NCBI GenBank assembly: GCA_041395725.1
Contig: JAWKZW010000001.1
Span: forward strand, 4,470,501 to 4,534,500
Direction of reading: 5' to 3'
DNA: 64,000 nt
Source: Gammaproteobacteria bacterium
GTDB taxonomy: Bacteria; Pseudomonadota; Gammaproteobacteria; Pseudomonadales; Pseudohongiellaceae
Shown here: positions 34,447-43,374 of the stretch, in pieces
How positions within the stretch are numbered: the stretch's first letter is position 1
Layout of the letters: each line of letters opens with the position of its first letter
The notes under the pieces: model-generated
The model's database searches: none
What the model saw: the letters and a program-made list of their open reading frames with translations, nothing else
What the model was told of the DNA's origin: nothing
Position numbers and translations under genes: made by a program

Positions 34447-35379
34447 TCAGGCGGAGAAAAACTTCCGCACCTGATCCACATCCAGCGCAATCTGCAGCTT
34501 GAGTCTTTCAAGGCTGTCGTATTTCTGTTCTTCCCGTATCTTGGCCCGGAAGACCACCTCCAGCGTGCGTCCGTAAAGATTGCCACTGAAGTCGAGCAGG
34601 TGCGCTTCCAGCAGGGCTTCGCCCTGATCGGTGACTGTAGGTCGGTAGCCGATATTGACCGCCGCCGGATGCCACTGACCATCGACGTCCACTTCACAGG
34701 CGTAAACACCATGCAGCGGAGTGCGCTGCCGATGCAGATTGACATTACAGGTAGGGAATCCCAGATCGGCGGCCAGCTTGCGCCCTTCCACCACCTCCCC
34801 ACTCATGGCATAGGGCCGGCCAAGGAGGCGTTCCACCAGCCGGAAATCTGCTGCTTCCAGCTGCCGGCGCACATAAGTGCTGGAGACCCGGTGACCATCC
34901 ACCACGCAGGTGGCAGTCTCGATAACTTCGAAATCATGGCTGGCACCAGTTTTCTGCAACAGCTTGAAATCACCCTTGCGCTGATTTCCATAACGAAAAT
35001 CATTACCGACGATGAACGCGGCGATGCCCAGACCGTCAACCAGTATGTCCTGTATGTAATCCCGGGCACTCAACTGGCTTAAGGCCTGGTTGAACGCCAG
35101 CAGGTAAACAAATTCCACTTCCATGGCTTCAAGCAGGGCCAGTTTTTCTGCCAGGGTAGTCAGACGGGCGGGACATTGCTCCGGAACCGGGGCGAAGAAC
35201 TCCTCCGGATGCGGTTCAATCAGAATGACCAGCGCCGGCAGCCCAAGCTGGGCAGCCTTGCCCTTCACCTGACCCAGTATGGCCTGGTGACCAAGGTGCA
35301 CGCCGTCGAATTTGCCGATGGTTGCCACACAACGGGAATAACGCTGCTGAAAACCCTTGTGCTCTTTGATTACTTCCAT
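34447..35379 (-). CDS. ribF: Bifunctional riboflavin kinase / FAD synthetase
   Basis: 310 residues. The N-terminal FMN adenylyltransferase domain has IGKFDGVHLGHQAIL and LSARDYIQDILVDGLG. The C-terminal flavokinase domain starts around residue 185 and contains GRPYAMSGEVVEGRKLAADLGFPTCNV and, later, TVTDQGEALLEAHLLDFSGNLYG. It converts riboflavin to FMN and FAD. It is the first gene of the ribF-ileS-fkpB-ispH run. Confidence 0.95.
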   Translation of the reverse strand: MEVIKEHKGFQQRYSRCVATIGKFDGVHLGHQAILGQVKGKAAQLGLPALVILIEPHPEEFFAPVPEQCPARLTTLAEKLALLEAMEVEFVYLLAFNQALSQLSARDYIQDILVDGLGIAAFIVGNDFRYGNQRKGDFKLLQKTGASHDFEVIETATCVVDGHRVSSTYVRRQLEAADFRLVERLLGRPYAMSGEVVEGRKLAADLGFPTCNVNLHRQRTPLHGVYACEVDVDGQWHPAAVNIGYRPTVTDQGEALLEAHLLDFSGNLYGRTLEVVFRAKIREEQKYDSLERLKLQIALDVDQVRKFFSA

Positions 35380-35440
35380 GCTTTCTATCTATTCGGGTAC
35401 GGTGTCAGTTGTGGCGTAAAGTCAATCCAGCCGGGGGCCG

Positions 35441-35701
35441 TCAGGCGCGGTCCTGCTGTTCATCTGCTGCGCCGGCTTCGGGTTGCCGCGAGCTGGAAAA
35501 GCGGGCCAGCCCCTTCTTCATTACTATCCGGCCAAGGGCAACCAGGCAGACGATCACTACGATCTGCCCAATGAGGGTATTGACGACCGAGATAGTCTCC
35601 GGGCGGGTGGTAATCAGTATCATGTTGACCAGCGTGGCGAGGGCAAAAAGAAACAGTATCAGTGCCAGCCCTAACTGGAGCACTGCCAGGACTCTGTTCA
35701 T
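35441..35701 (-). CDS. Small two-pass membrane protein
   Basis: 86 residues, with hydrophobic segments at about residues 4-30 and 40-60 and a basic then acidic tail (MKKGLARFSSSRQPEAGAADEQQ). No family recognised. It sits 12 bases after the fused acyltransferase gene and 61 bases before ribF, on the same strand, so it may be cotranscribed with the former. The consistent membrane topology and tight spacing support a real gene. Confidence 0.55.
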   Translation of the reverse strand: MNRVLAVLQLGLALILFLFALATLVNMILITTRPETISVVNTLIGQIVVIVCLVALGRIVMKKGLARFSSSRQPEAGAADEQQDRA

Positions 35702-35713
35702 GAGGCTTGATTC

Positions 35714-37462
35714 CTAAGCGGATTTAGACAGACTGTGAATTTCGAGAAAGCGATTGTACCCTGCTTCGCCCATGAAGCGAATGGCGGTTTTGCTGTCACA
35801 CTGGCGCAGATCGACAATTATCAACCCGCCCAGTGTGTCGCTGCGGTTCGGATCCACGTTGAAACAGACCAGCCGTCCATTGAGGGCCAGGTAGTGACGT
35901 AACAGCACCGGCACGGCCTTACCCGGGTCGCAGCGACCGATCAGCTTACTGAGAGTTTTGATATTGGCGAGTGCACTGAGGGTTTCCCGGGTCCACAGCC
36001 GGTGGCGGATCCTCTGCGGCCTGGTGGGGCGAACCAGGGCCTGGAAGTCGTCGGCCTGATAATTGGTCAACAGCGTGTCCGCAATCAGCGCCCGGGCCAG
36101 GTCTGTGTAATCGCGGGAAATATCCACCGAGCCGAACAGGGTATGGTATTGCGGATGGCGGTTGAGAAATTCGCCGATTCCACGCCAGAGCAGGTTCAGG
36201 GCAACCGGCCGCCGCTGGTAGTCCGGGTGAATGAAAGAACGACCCATCTCGATGGCTGACCCCAACTGGCGGATAAAGGCCTGGTTGTAGCGGTACAGGG
36301 AGCGGGTATAAAGACCCTTGACACCCTGCTCAGCCACAATCTGATCCACCAATCCGATCCGGTAGGCACCAGCCACTCTGCAGGCGGCCCGGTCCCAGAG
36401 AAACAGATGCAGATAGCTGGGATCGTAGCGATCTGAATCGGCGGCATGACCAGTCCCCTCGCCCACCGTGCGAAAGGTCAGTTCCCGGGCAATCGCCAGC
36501 TGCCCCATGAGCGCACCCAATCGGTCGTAAGGTGCGCAATACACATCGAAATCCCGGTGCTCCACCAGCCGGCAATCGCTGAGCGTGCCGATGGACTGTT
36601 GCAGCTGTTCCCGCGTCTGATCGGCCGGCAGGTCAGCCAGTGCCTGTTGCTGCCGCTGTCTGTGCCCGCCCGTTTCCTGGCGCCCCAGAGCCTCGGTGTT
36701 GATGCGCAGGTATTCCGTGACGGTCCGGGGATTGTCCATGGCCGCCAATTCCTGATAAGGAATGAGACTGCCGAAAGTCAGCGGCAACCGGTAACCCTGT
36801 TTGTTCAGCAACTGGCGAGGCAGAAAAGCAGTGCGCAGACGACGGTGGATAAAGCCGGCAGCATAGAAATAAGCGCTGTTACGACCGCCCACATGGACGG
36901 GCAGACAGGCACAGCGATGTCGCCTCACCAGCTGACCGACCAGACGATCCCAGGGCCTGTCCACGATGGCCCGGTGTTTCATCTCATAGGTAGCGACCAG
37001 GCCGGCAGGAAAGATCAGCAGCGCCCCACCCTGTTTGAGATGGGCATGAACGCGCTTCACCCCGCGTACATTTTTTGCGGCAGCCTGTCGGGACAGCACG
37101 TCGACGCCGATAAACATTCCGGCAAATTCAGGAATCCGGCACAACAGTTCATTGGTAAGCACCTTCAGGTCCGGCCGTATTGCGGCGACCAGGCTGGCCA
37201 GCGCCACGCCTTCCAGTCCACCGAGAGGATGATTGGCCACAATCAGCAGCGGTCCTTCGCGGGGAATGGCCTGCAGGTTATCGCCGTTATTCAGCTGCAT
37301 TGACACACCGAGAGTCGACAGCACGTAGGCAAGGAACCCGGGGGCATCCAACCCGGCTGGCCGGGCGCGGTAGGCCCTCGAAATCACATCGAGCCCCACC
37401 GCACGATTAACCAGCCTGCTCAGCAGCTTTGAACCCAGGGTAACAGCGAAAGGATCGGTCAT
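35714..37462 (-). CDS. Fused acyltransferase protein (PlsC-type plus OlsB/GNAT-type), ornithine-lipid-like synthesis
   Basis: 582 residues with two modules. Residues 1-270 resemble lysophospholipid acyltransferases: LLIVANHPLGGLEGVALAS (His78 in the HP-x-GG-x-E motif) and LLIFPAGLVA. Residues 290-480 resemble the OlsB/hemolysin-like GNAT family: SYLHLFLWDRAACRVAGAYRIG, then IEMGRSFIHPDYQRR and LFGSVDISRDY. This combination occurs in OlsF-type enzymes, which N-acylate and then O-acylate ornithine to make phosphorus-free membrane lipids. Substrate is inferred from domain order. An ATP-grasp gene lies 33 bases upstream. Confidence 0.75.
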   Translation of the reverse strand: MTDPFAVTLGSKLLSRLVNRAVGLDVISRAYRARPAGLDAPGFLAYVLSTLGVSMQLNNGDNLQAIPREGPLLIVANHPLGGLEGVALASLVAAIRPDLKVLTNELLCRIPEFAGMFIGVDVLSRQAAAKNVRGVKRVHAHLKQGGALLIFPAGLVATYEMKHRAIVDRPWDRLVGQLVRRHRCACLPVHVGGRNSAYFYAAGFIHRRLRTAFLPRQLLNKQGYRLPLTFGSLIPYQELAAMDNPRTVTEYLRINTEALGRQETGGHRQRQQQALADLPADQTREQLQQSIGTLSDCRLVEHRDFDVYCAPYDRLGALMGQLAIARELTFRTVGEGTGHAADSDRYDPSYLHLFLWDRAACRVAGAYRIGLVDQIVAEQGVKGLYTRSLYRYNQAFIRQLGSAIEMGRSFIHPDYQRRPVALNLLWRGIGEFLNRHPQYHTLFGSVDISRDYTDLARALIADTLLTNYQADDFQALVRPTRPQRIRHRLWTRETLSALANIKTLSKLIGRCDPGKAVPVLLRHYLALNGRLVCFNVDPNRSDTLGGLIIVDLRQCDSKTAIRFMGEAGYNRFLEIHSLSKSA

Positions 37463-37495
37463 GGCGTGGTTTGTGTTCCTGTTGATTGCAATCCG

Positions 37496-38629
37496 TCAAT
37501 CGTTCGCCGGGTACTGCTTGACCAGACGGCTTTCGCAGCGCCAGGCATCCCACAATGCCCGCAGTCCGGGTGGCTGGTGCCCGAGGCGGCGATTGGCATG
37601 CCCGAGCCTGAACAGGGTGCGATATTGTCCCAGCAGGGTTGTCATGGCCTCGGCCAGGCTGGAATTTCTGTCCCAGATATGAATCGCTTCGGAGCTGGCG
37701 CCATTAATTTCGATGATGGCGAAATTTTCCCCGCTCTGCAGGCTTTCCAGATCCCTGAACTTGATATCCAGTCGCCCGTAGTGGAACCCCGGAATGTCAT
37801 CGAAGATAACATCAAGGGTTTTTGACAGGGCATCGGTAATGTATTGACGACCGTCCCGGAATACCGCGCCACGGCAGTGGCTGGCCGAAAAAACCAGTCG
37901 ATAGGGCTGCCCCTGCGCCAGCACCGAATCCCAGCTTTCCTCATGCCGCTGCCGATAAAGATGCGCGAGCCTGCCTGCCCGCGGGTCCTGATCCACCAGT
38001 TGCGCCAGCGTCGAAGCACCATCACCAACCACGTAAGGCATGTATTTGAGCGTCAACGAGGTAATCTCGCCACTGCCACTGTCAGGATGACGCACATAAA
38101 AGACACCGGCCTCCGCCTCCCAGGCAGCCGGTTGCTGAAACTGGATCATGCCCCCGACCGGAAAATCTTCCAGATAATCACAGAGCGCCTGCTCGTGTTG
38201 CAACAACTTTACCCCCGCGCCGCGACACCCCATGCTGGGCTTGGCCACTATCGGCAGTTCCAGGCCTCTATCCCTCAGACTCTGCAGCACCCGGGTAATC
38301 TGTTCGGAACCCGCCTCAGCACTCACCTGGTAGTCGATCCAGGGCAGAATCCAGCCGCTGGCCCGCTCCCCCGCCCGTCGGAAAACCTCGCTCTTGTGAA
38401 CCCCAACCATCCCTGACAGGGGGACCGCCGGATTGGCGATCAGCGGCAGCGTCAGGCTGCGATACCTTAAGGACAGCAATGCCCACTGCACAGCAACCGG
38501 AAAATAAATAAGCCAGATGGGCCAGAATTCGAAAAACGAAGTGGGTTTGCCCGAGGTGTCCATGGCAGGCATGCCTGCCGGCACGTAGACGTGCTGTGAT
38601 TGACTGTCTGCCCTGTTCTGATCCGGCAC
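37496..38629 (-). CDS. ATP-grasp-type protein of unknown substrate
   Basis: 377 residues. After a hydrophobic stretch (PIWLIYFPVAVQWALLSL, about residues 37-54) comes a putative ATP-grasp core: LPIVAKPSMGCRGAGVKLLQ (nucleotide-binding Lys and Gly-rich loop), FPVGGMIQFQQPA, and the metal-binding end GRLDIKFRDLESL...FAIIEINGASSEAIHIWD. ATP-grasp enzymes ligate a carboxylate to an amine or thiol through an acyl phosphate. The substrate is unknown. It is followed at 33 bases by the fused acyltransferase, so the two may modify the same lipid or amino acid. Later Met codons (residues 19 and 22) are alternative starts. Confidence 0.65.
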   Translation of the reverse strand: MPDQNRADSQSQHVYVPAGMPAMDTSGKPTSFFEFWPIWLIYFPVAVQWALLSLRYRSLTLPLIANPAVPLSGMVGVHKSEVFRRAGERASGWILPWIDYQVSAEAGSEQITRVLQSLRDRGLELPIVAKPSMGCRGAGVKLLQHEQALCDYLEDFPVGGMIQFQQPAAWEAEAGVFYVRHPDSGSGEITSLTLKYMPYVVGDGASTLAQLVDQDPRAGRLAHLYRQRHEESWDSVLAQGQPYRLVFSASHCRGAVFRDGRQYITDALSKTLDVIFDDIPGFHYGRLDIKFRDLESLQSGENFAIIEINGASSEAIHIWDRNSSLAEAMTTLLGQYRTLFRLGHANRRLGHQPPGLRALWDAWRCESRLVKQYPAND

Positions 38630-38906
38630 CGTGACACCCTGGGAAGCTTGTTGTTATAAAAAGCCTGCCGGATTCTACAGCAGGAAAACTTAAGGTACCT
38701 CAGTTACTCAGAGGTTTTCTGGACCTGATGGAATGGAAACGACTTTGTACCGGTTTCATTCATCCGCATCGCAAAAACTGCCGCACACCGGCCAGTGAAA
38801 CGTCGAAAATACAACGGTAATAATAAGTCACTGATCTGAAAGCTGGCAATCACCGGAGACCGGTTGCTATCATCCCCGGTCTGTCGTTGATAGCGGGTCT
38901 CCTGCG

Positions 38907-39302
38907 ATGCTGGGAAAAGTTGTCCTAACTCTGGTGGTTATCGTAATCGCCATCCTGGTTATTAAACAGCGTAAAGAGGCGGAAGCCAGGCCGGCACAGA
39001 AGTCCCGCAAAGCACCGGCGGAGGCGGAGTCCAGCCCGCCCATGGCATCGGACCTGCGCACGGCCGCCTATCTGTTTCTGATTCTGATGTTCGGAGCCGG
39101 TGCTATCGGCTATTATTTCAGCTGGCAGGACGACCATACCGTGGTCACAGTCAACCTGTTTCGCGATGGCCAGTCAGAGCCGGCGACTTATCAGGTCTAC
39201 AAGTTTCAACTGGACAGCCGGTCCTTCACCACCACCAGCGGTGTTCGTATTACCGTTGCCGACAGTGAGCGCATGGAGGTCTCGGGGCTGGAATCACCAT
39301 GA
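38907..39302 (+). CDS. Small membrane protein preceding the molybdoenzyme
   Basis: 131 residues, with a hydrophobic N-terminal segment (residues 3-19), a charged linker rich in Lys, Ala and Glu, a second hydrophobic segment (about residues 52-72, TAAYLFLILMFGAGAIGYYF), and a C-terminal beta-rich domain. No family recognised. Its stop overlaps the start of the molybdopterin oxidoreductase by four bases (ATGA, 39299-39302), which argues for a linked function, perhaps anchoring. Confidence 0.65.
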   Translation: MLGKVVLTLVVIVIAILVIKQRKEAEARPAQKSRKAPAEAESSPPMASDLRTAAYLFLILMFGAGAIGYYFSWQDDHTVVTVNLFRDGQSEPATYQVYKFQLDSRSFTTTSGVRITVADSERMEVSGLESP

Positions 39303-41539
39303 GCAAAGAGCAAACGGAAGCACCAACAAAGCCGGTTGTCGGTGGCGGTTTCAAAGCCATCGAATACGTCATGTCCTGCGCCAACAAGGTTGGTCCGGGC
39401 AGGCTGGCGGCGGCGGTCAAGTCCAGGAACGCCTGCAAGGCCTGCGCATTCGGCACCGGCGGTCAGCGGGGCGGGCTGCATAATGAATACAGCAACCGGG
39501 TCGAAATCTGCAACAAGAACATACAGGCACAACTGAGCGATATCCGCGAGCCGATTCCGCCTGAGATATTCACTCACAACAGCATCGCGGAGTTACAGGC
39601 GCTTACCGGAAAGCAACTGGAGGACCTCGGCCGCCTTGGACAGCCACTGCACAAAGCGCCCGGGGCCAGCCATTATAGACCGATCAGTTACGAAAAGGCG
39701 ATCCAGCTGATCGCCGAACGCATGAAGGAAGCCACAGCGCCCAGAAGCTTTTTTTATGCCTCCGGGCGCTCCTCAAACGAGGCCGCCTTCCTGCTGCAAC
39801 TGCTGGCCAGGGTTTACGGCAGCAATCATGTCAATAACTGCTCCTTCTACTGTCACCAGGCCTCAGGCGTCGGTCTTAAGGCGTCCATAGGCACCGGCAC
39901 AGCAACTATCCAATACGCCGATCTACATCAGGCAGACCTGATTCTGGTGCTGGGCGCCAATCCGGCATCCAATCATCCCCGCTTTGTCAAGACGCTGATC
40001 GAATGCCGCCAGCGGGGAGGCCAGGTGATCGTTGTCAACCCGGTCAGGGAGGCCGGGCTGGTGCGGTTTGCCTCGCCCAGTAATTTTCGATCCATGATCA
40101 GTGGCGGCAGCGAGGTGGCATCTCTCTACGTGCAGCCCTCAGTGGGCGGCGATGCGGCCTTTCTGAGCGGCGTGGCCAAGGCGGTGCTGGCCGGCACCGC
40201 GCAGGACGACCGTTTCATTGAGAAATACTGCAACGGCTACGATGAATACCGGGATTTTCTGCTCGGCCTGGCCTGGCAGGATCTGGAAGCCCAGGCGGGT
40301 GTTTCCAGGCAGACAATGGAACAGGTGGCAACCGTCTACGCCGGGGCTGAAAAGACCGTTTTCGCCTGGGGCATGGGGCTGACCCACCACAAGCATGGCA
40401 CAGAAAACATCGAGGCCGTCAGCAACCTGGCCCTGCTGCGGGGCATGATCGGCGCACCCGGTAGCGGCCTGTTACCGCTGCGAGGTCACAGCAACGTACA
40501 GGGCGTTGGCTCGATGGGATTCACGCCTGCTCTCAAGACCCAGGTCTTCGAGGCGATGCAGCAGCAACTGGGCATCCAGCTTCCCAGTGCACCTGGCCTG
40601 GATACCCTGGCCTGCCTGCAGGCAGCCAGCCGGGGTGAAATGGACTTTGCCTTTCTGCTGGGCGGCAATCTCTATGCAGCGACCCCGGACAGCCGGTTTG
40701 CGGAGCAGGCTCTGGCGCAGATCCCCTTCAAGGTCATGCTCAGCACCACCCTCAATCAGACACATGTTTTCGGGGTCGAACAGGAGAATATCATCCTGCC
40801 GGTCCGCGCCAGGGATGAAGAAAAGCAGCCCACCAGCCAGGAGTCCATGTTTAATTTCGTCAGGCTCAGCGACGGCGGTTTCGACCGGATACCGGCACTC
40901 TGGTCGGAGGTGGAGATAATCGGCCGGCTGGCCTGCCAGGTCGTTCCCGAAACGACCCTGGATTTCAGCCAGTTCCTCAAACACCAGACTATCCGCCAGG
41001 CCATTGCCCGCCTGGTGCCGGGTTTCGATACCCTGGCAGAAATCGATGACAGCAAACAGGAATTCCATATCCCGGGCCGGCACCTCGAGGAGCCGCTGTT
41101 TCCAACACCCGACGGCAGGGCCAGTTTCAGGCTTCCTTTGCAGTGGCCCACCAGACTTCCTAAGCGGGGGCAGGATTCCGACCCCCACCGGTTTACCCTC
41201 ACTACTGTGCGCAGCGAGGGACAGTTCAATACCATTATCTTCAATGAAAAAGACGTGTATCGCCGACAGACCCACCGGCACGTATTGTTTATGAATCCTC
41301 GGGACATGGAGAGGTTGGGAATTGCAGAGGGGGACACCGTGGACATGGGTAACGAGACCGGAGAAATGGCCGCCCTGGTAGCCACCGCCTTTGCTATTCA
41401 TGAAGGGGATGTAATGACGTATTTCCCGGAAGCCAATGTCCTGATTTCCCAGTCGACCGATGCGCGCAGCTGCACACCAGCCTTTAAGTCAGTCCCGGTC
41501 AGGGTCCGCCGATCGGCCCAATCCGAAGAGGCCTGTTAA
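39299..41539 (+). CDS. YdeP/FdhF-like molybdopterin oxidoreductase
   Basis: 746 residues, no Tat or Sec signal, so cytoplasmic. Cys46 and Cys49 (NACKACAFGTGGQRGG) and Cys71 form the reduced N-terminal iron-sulfur site of YdeP-type proteins. NNCSFYCHQASGVGL places Cys185 where E. coli FdhH has its selenocysteine Mo ligand. The pterin-binding domains continue with LGANPASNHPRF, GMGLTHHKHGTEN and a C-terminal domain with HRHVLFMNP. YdeP homologues are linked to acid resistance and are often annotated as formate dehydrogenase-like, but substrate is not established. No electron-transfer subunits are adjacent except the overlapping small membrane protein. Confidence 0.85.
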   Translation: MSKEQTEAPTKPVVGGGFKAIEYVMSCANKVGPGRLAAAVKSRNACKACAFGTGGQRGGLHNEYSNRVEICNKNIQAQLSDIREPIPPEIFTHNSIAELQALTGKQLEDLGRLGQPLHKAPGASHYRPISYEKAIQLIAERMKEATAPRSFFYASGRSSNEAAFLLQLLARVYGSNHVNNCSFYCHQASGVGLKASIGTGTATIQYADLHQADLILVLGANPASNHPRFVKTLIECRQRGGQVIVVNPVREAGLVRFASPSNFRSMISGGSEVASLYVQPSVGGDAAFLSGVAKAVLAGTAQDDRFIEKYCNGYDEYRDFLLGLAWQDLEAQAGVSRQTMEQVATVYAGAEKTVFAWGMGLTHHKHGTENIEAVSNLALLRGMIGAPGSGLLPLRGHSNVQGVGSMGFTPALKTQVFEAMQQQLGIQLPSAPGLDTLACLQAASRGEMDFAFLLGGNLYAATPDSRFAEQALAQIPFKVMLSTTLNQTHVFGVEQENIILPVRARDEEKQPTSQESMFNFVRLSDGGFDRIPALWSEVEIIGRLACQVVPETTLDFSQFLKHQTIRQAIARLVPGFDTLAEIDDSKQEFHIPGRHLEEPLFPTPDGRASFRLPLQWPTRLPKRGQDSDPHRFTLTTVRSEGQFNTIIFNEKDVYRRQTHRHVLFMNPRDMERLGIAEGDTVDMGNETGEMAALVATAFAIHEGDVMTYFPEANVLISQSTDARSCTPAFKSVPVRVRRSAQSEEAC

Positions 41540-41574
41540 AAGGCCCTGGAGGCCTCCCGGGCCGAGGGGCCCGG

Positions 41575-42114
41575 CTAGCTGAAGTTTATTCCCCCCCGCC
41601 TGTCCCGCGCCGGCCGGAACGCAAATTCGATCATCTCCTGTAAGCCGCCGTCCACATGAATCAGTACCAGTTCGCCCCGCTGCAGAACCATAATGGATAC
41701 CGCTTCCACTGTCTGGCGCTGGTGATCAATACCCATCAGCACCCAGGTGCGCTCCTCCTCGTCCCTGGCCTGCACGACGATTTCCCAACTCAGCGAAGGA
41801 TCCCTGGCGCCGAGGGATTCCGCCACGTCGAACTCGGGAAACTCCACCTCATGGGGGATCTCGTAAACGGCCACCTGCACCTTGTCCACCTCTGAAAAAT
41901 CGAATTCTGAACCCACAGCCAGCAGATCGAGCGTATTGATTATTCCGGCCCCGATAGAGACGGCAAACTCTTTGCGCAGTTCCATCTGCGGAGCCTGCCG
42001 GGATATTTCCCGGGCTACCGGCCTGAACCCGCGGTCCGAGAAAGACAGGCAGCCAGTGCCTGAGACCAGCAGCACTGTTGCCAGCAGGCTTCTAATGATC
42101 ATCAGCCTGCTCAT
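41575..42114 (-). CDS. DUF4252-type protein, probable lipoprotein
   Basis: 179 residues from the ATG at 42112-42114, with GGGGATGG just upstream; a longer in-frame extension overlaps the preceding gene and is unlikely. The N-terminus (LLATVLLVSGTGCLSFSDRG) suggests a lipobox with Cys22, although Gly at -3 is unusual. The rest resembles the DUF4252 product upstream: a strand-rich region with VQVAVYEIPHE, WEIVVQARDEEERTWVLMGI and VLQRGELVLIHVDGGLQEM. It overlaps the upstream gene by 23 bases and ends the sigma-factor operon. Confidence 0.7.
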   Translation of the reverse strand: MSRLMIIRSLLATVLLVSGTGCLSFSDRGFRPVAREISRQAPQMELRKEFAVSIGAGIINTLDLLAVGSEFDFSEVDKVQVAVYEIPHEVEFPEFDVAESLGARDPSLSWEIVVQARDEEERTWVLMGIDHQRQTVEAVSIMVLQRGELVLIHVDGGLQEMIEFAFRPARDRRGGINFS

Positions 42115-42661
42115 AATCCATCCCCGATAATTCCTCGATATTGAACCGGGCCCCGATGGCACTGATGTCCGCAGGGCTGATGTTGCCAACAATGTTCACC
42201 AGCACAGTCTCTTCAGGCTCAGTGACCATGATGGCGATACCATGGATCATTTCCGCGTCGTCAGACAGGCGGAAATAGACATCCACATGATCGCTCCCCT
42301 CCCGGACCCTGATGACCCGCTCCCAGTCACTGGTATCAAGGCGCTGAGCGATCGCAGACATGGTGGCCGCCATCAGCGTGGTGTCGATGCGACTGCTGTC
42401 GAACACCCGCACATTGACCCGGGTCAGAGTTGATATGAACTGAGCGGCAGTCTCGTCATTGTTTTTCAGGATATTGGTAATCAGATTCAGGAGGGGCTCC
42501 TTCAGACTGACCTCTACATTAGGCTCACTGCCCGCTATCTGATTCAGTTCCGAAAAATCCACATACCCCGGGTGGTCCAGCAGGTCTCCCTGCTGTGCGA
42601 GAGCAGCCGGCAACAGCAGCAGCCCGAGAATTGTCGTTGCAAACATCCTTTGGTACTTCAT
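42092..42661 (-). CDS. DUF4252 protein, exported
   Basis: 189 residues from the ATG at 42659-42661. A signal peptide ends near LPAALAQ. The DUF4252 core includes VDFSELNQIAGSEPNVEVSLKEPLLNLI, LTRVNVRVFDSS, VIRVREGSDHVDVYFRL and IHGIAIMVTEPEETVLVNIVGNI. Members are small exported proteins of unknown role, frequent next to ECF sigma factors. It lies 47 bases after the anti-sigma gene. Confidence 0.8.
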   Translation of the reverse strand: MKYQRMFATTILGLLLLPAALAQQGDLLDHPGYVDFSELNQIAGSEPNVEVSLKEPLLNLITNILKNNDETAAQFISTLTRVNVRVFDSSRIDTTLMAATMSAIAQRLDTSDWERVIRVREGSDHVDVYFRLSDDAEMIHGIAIMVTEPEETVLVNIVGNISPADISAIGARFNIEELSGMDYEQADDH

Positions 42662-42708
42662 AGTGTTAACCTCTCTAATTCTGCCGGTCCGGCAGACTGT
42701 GAAAACGG

Positions 42709-43374
42709 TCAAATCGGTCCATCATTAACTGCGTCAATGCTTTCGCGCCGCGAGTCCTCAGAAAACGAGGCGTTGATTGAGCTTTCCAACTGGCGCAGCA
42801 GAAACCGGTTTTCAATCATGACCTCGGTCCTGGCACTGATCTGGCCCAGGTAACTCAAAGCCAGTTCCAGGTCCTGCATCGCCTGCACAATCTCCGCCTG
42901 TGTGTAGTGGGGCTGCCCGTTGTCGGCGGGCAGCTGACCGGCAATTTCCGGTGCCGACCCAGATGGCAGAAGCAGCCGGCCAAGCCCCACCGCCAGCAAC
43001 AGCGCAGCAGCCAGGGGCACCCCAACCCGCACGGGCAGTGGCATTGAACCCAGCAGTGTCTCCAGAGCATGCCGGAATCCGCCCGTGTTTCGCTGCCCAA
43101 CCGGGGTGGCGGGCCGGGGGCTCACAGCGGGCTGCGCGACGACCTCAAAAAGCCTGTCCACCGGCTCCAGTGCCTGGTCGGAACAGTCCAGAATCGGCAG
43201 GCTGATTACCGACCGGTGCAGCTGCTGGGCAAAGTGCAGTTCCTGCCGGCAGGTCTGACAGCCTGCCATATGGGCCTGAAATTCTGCTTCCCGGGCTGCT
43301 TCCAGCTCATTGTCCAGGTAGGCATCGATATGCAACTGACAAAGCTGGCACTGTGAATTGTTACTGGTCTGCAT
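42709..43374 (-). CDS. Zinc-finger anti-sigma factor
   Basis: 221 residues from the ATG at 43372-43374. The N-terminal ZAS motif is complete: His35, Cys39 and Cys42 (HMAGCQTC), preceded by CQLCQLHIDAYLDNEL. A single membrane segment (VGVPLAAALLLAVGLGRLLL, about residues 115-135) leads to a periplasmic tail with a helical region. It should hold the ECF sigma factor inactive at the membrane. Its start overlaps the sigma gene by 14 bases, so the two are made together. Confidence 0.88.
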   Translation of the reverse strand: MQTSNNSQCQLCQLHIDAYLDNELEAAREAEFQAHMAGCQTCRQELHFAQQLHRSVISLPILDCSDQALEPVDRLFEVVAQPAVSPRPATPVGQRNTGGFRHALETLLGSMPLPVRVGVPLAAALLLAVGLGRLLLPSGSAPEIAGQLPADNGQPHYTQAEIVQAMQDLELALSYLGQISARTEVMIENRFLLRQLESSINASFSEDSRRESIDAVNDGPI

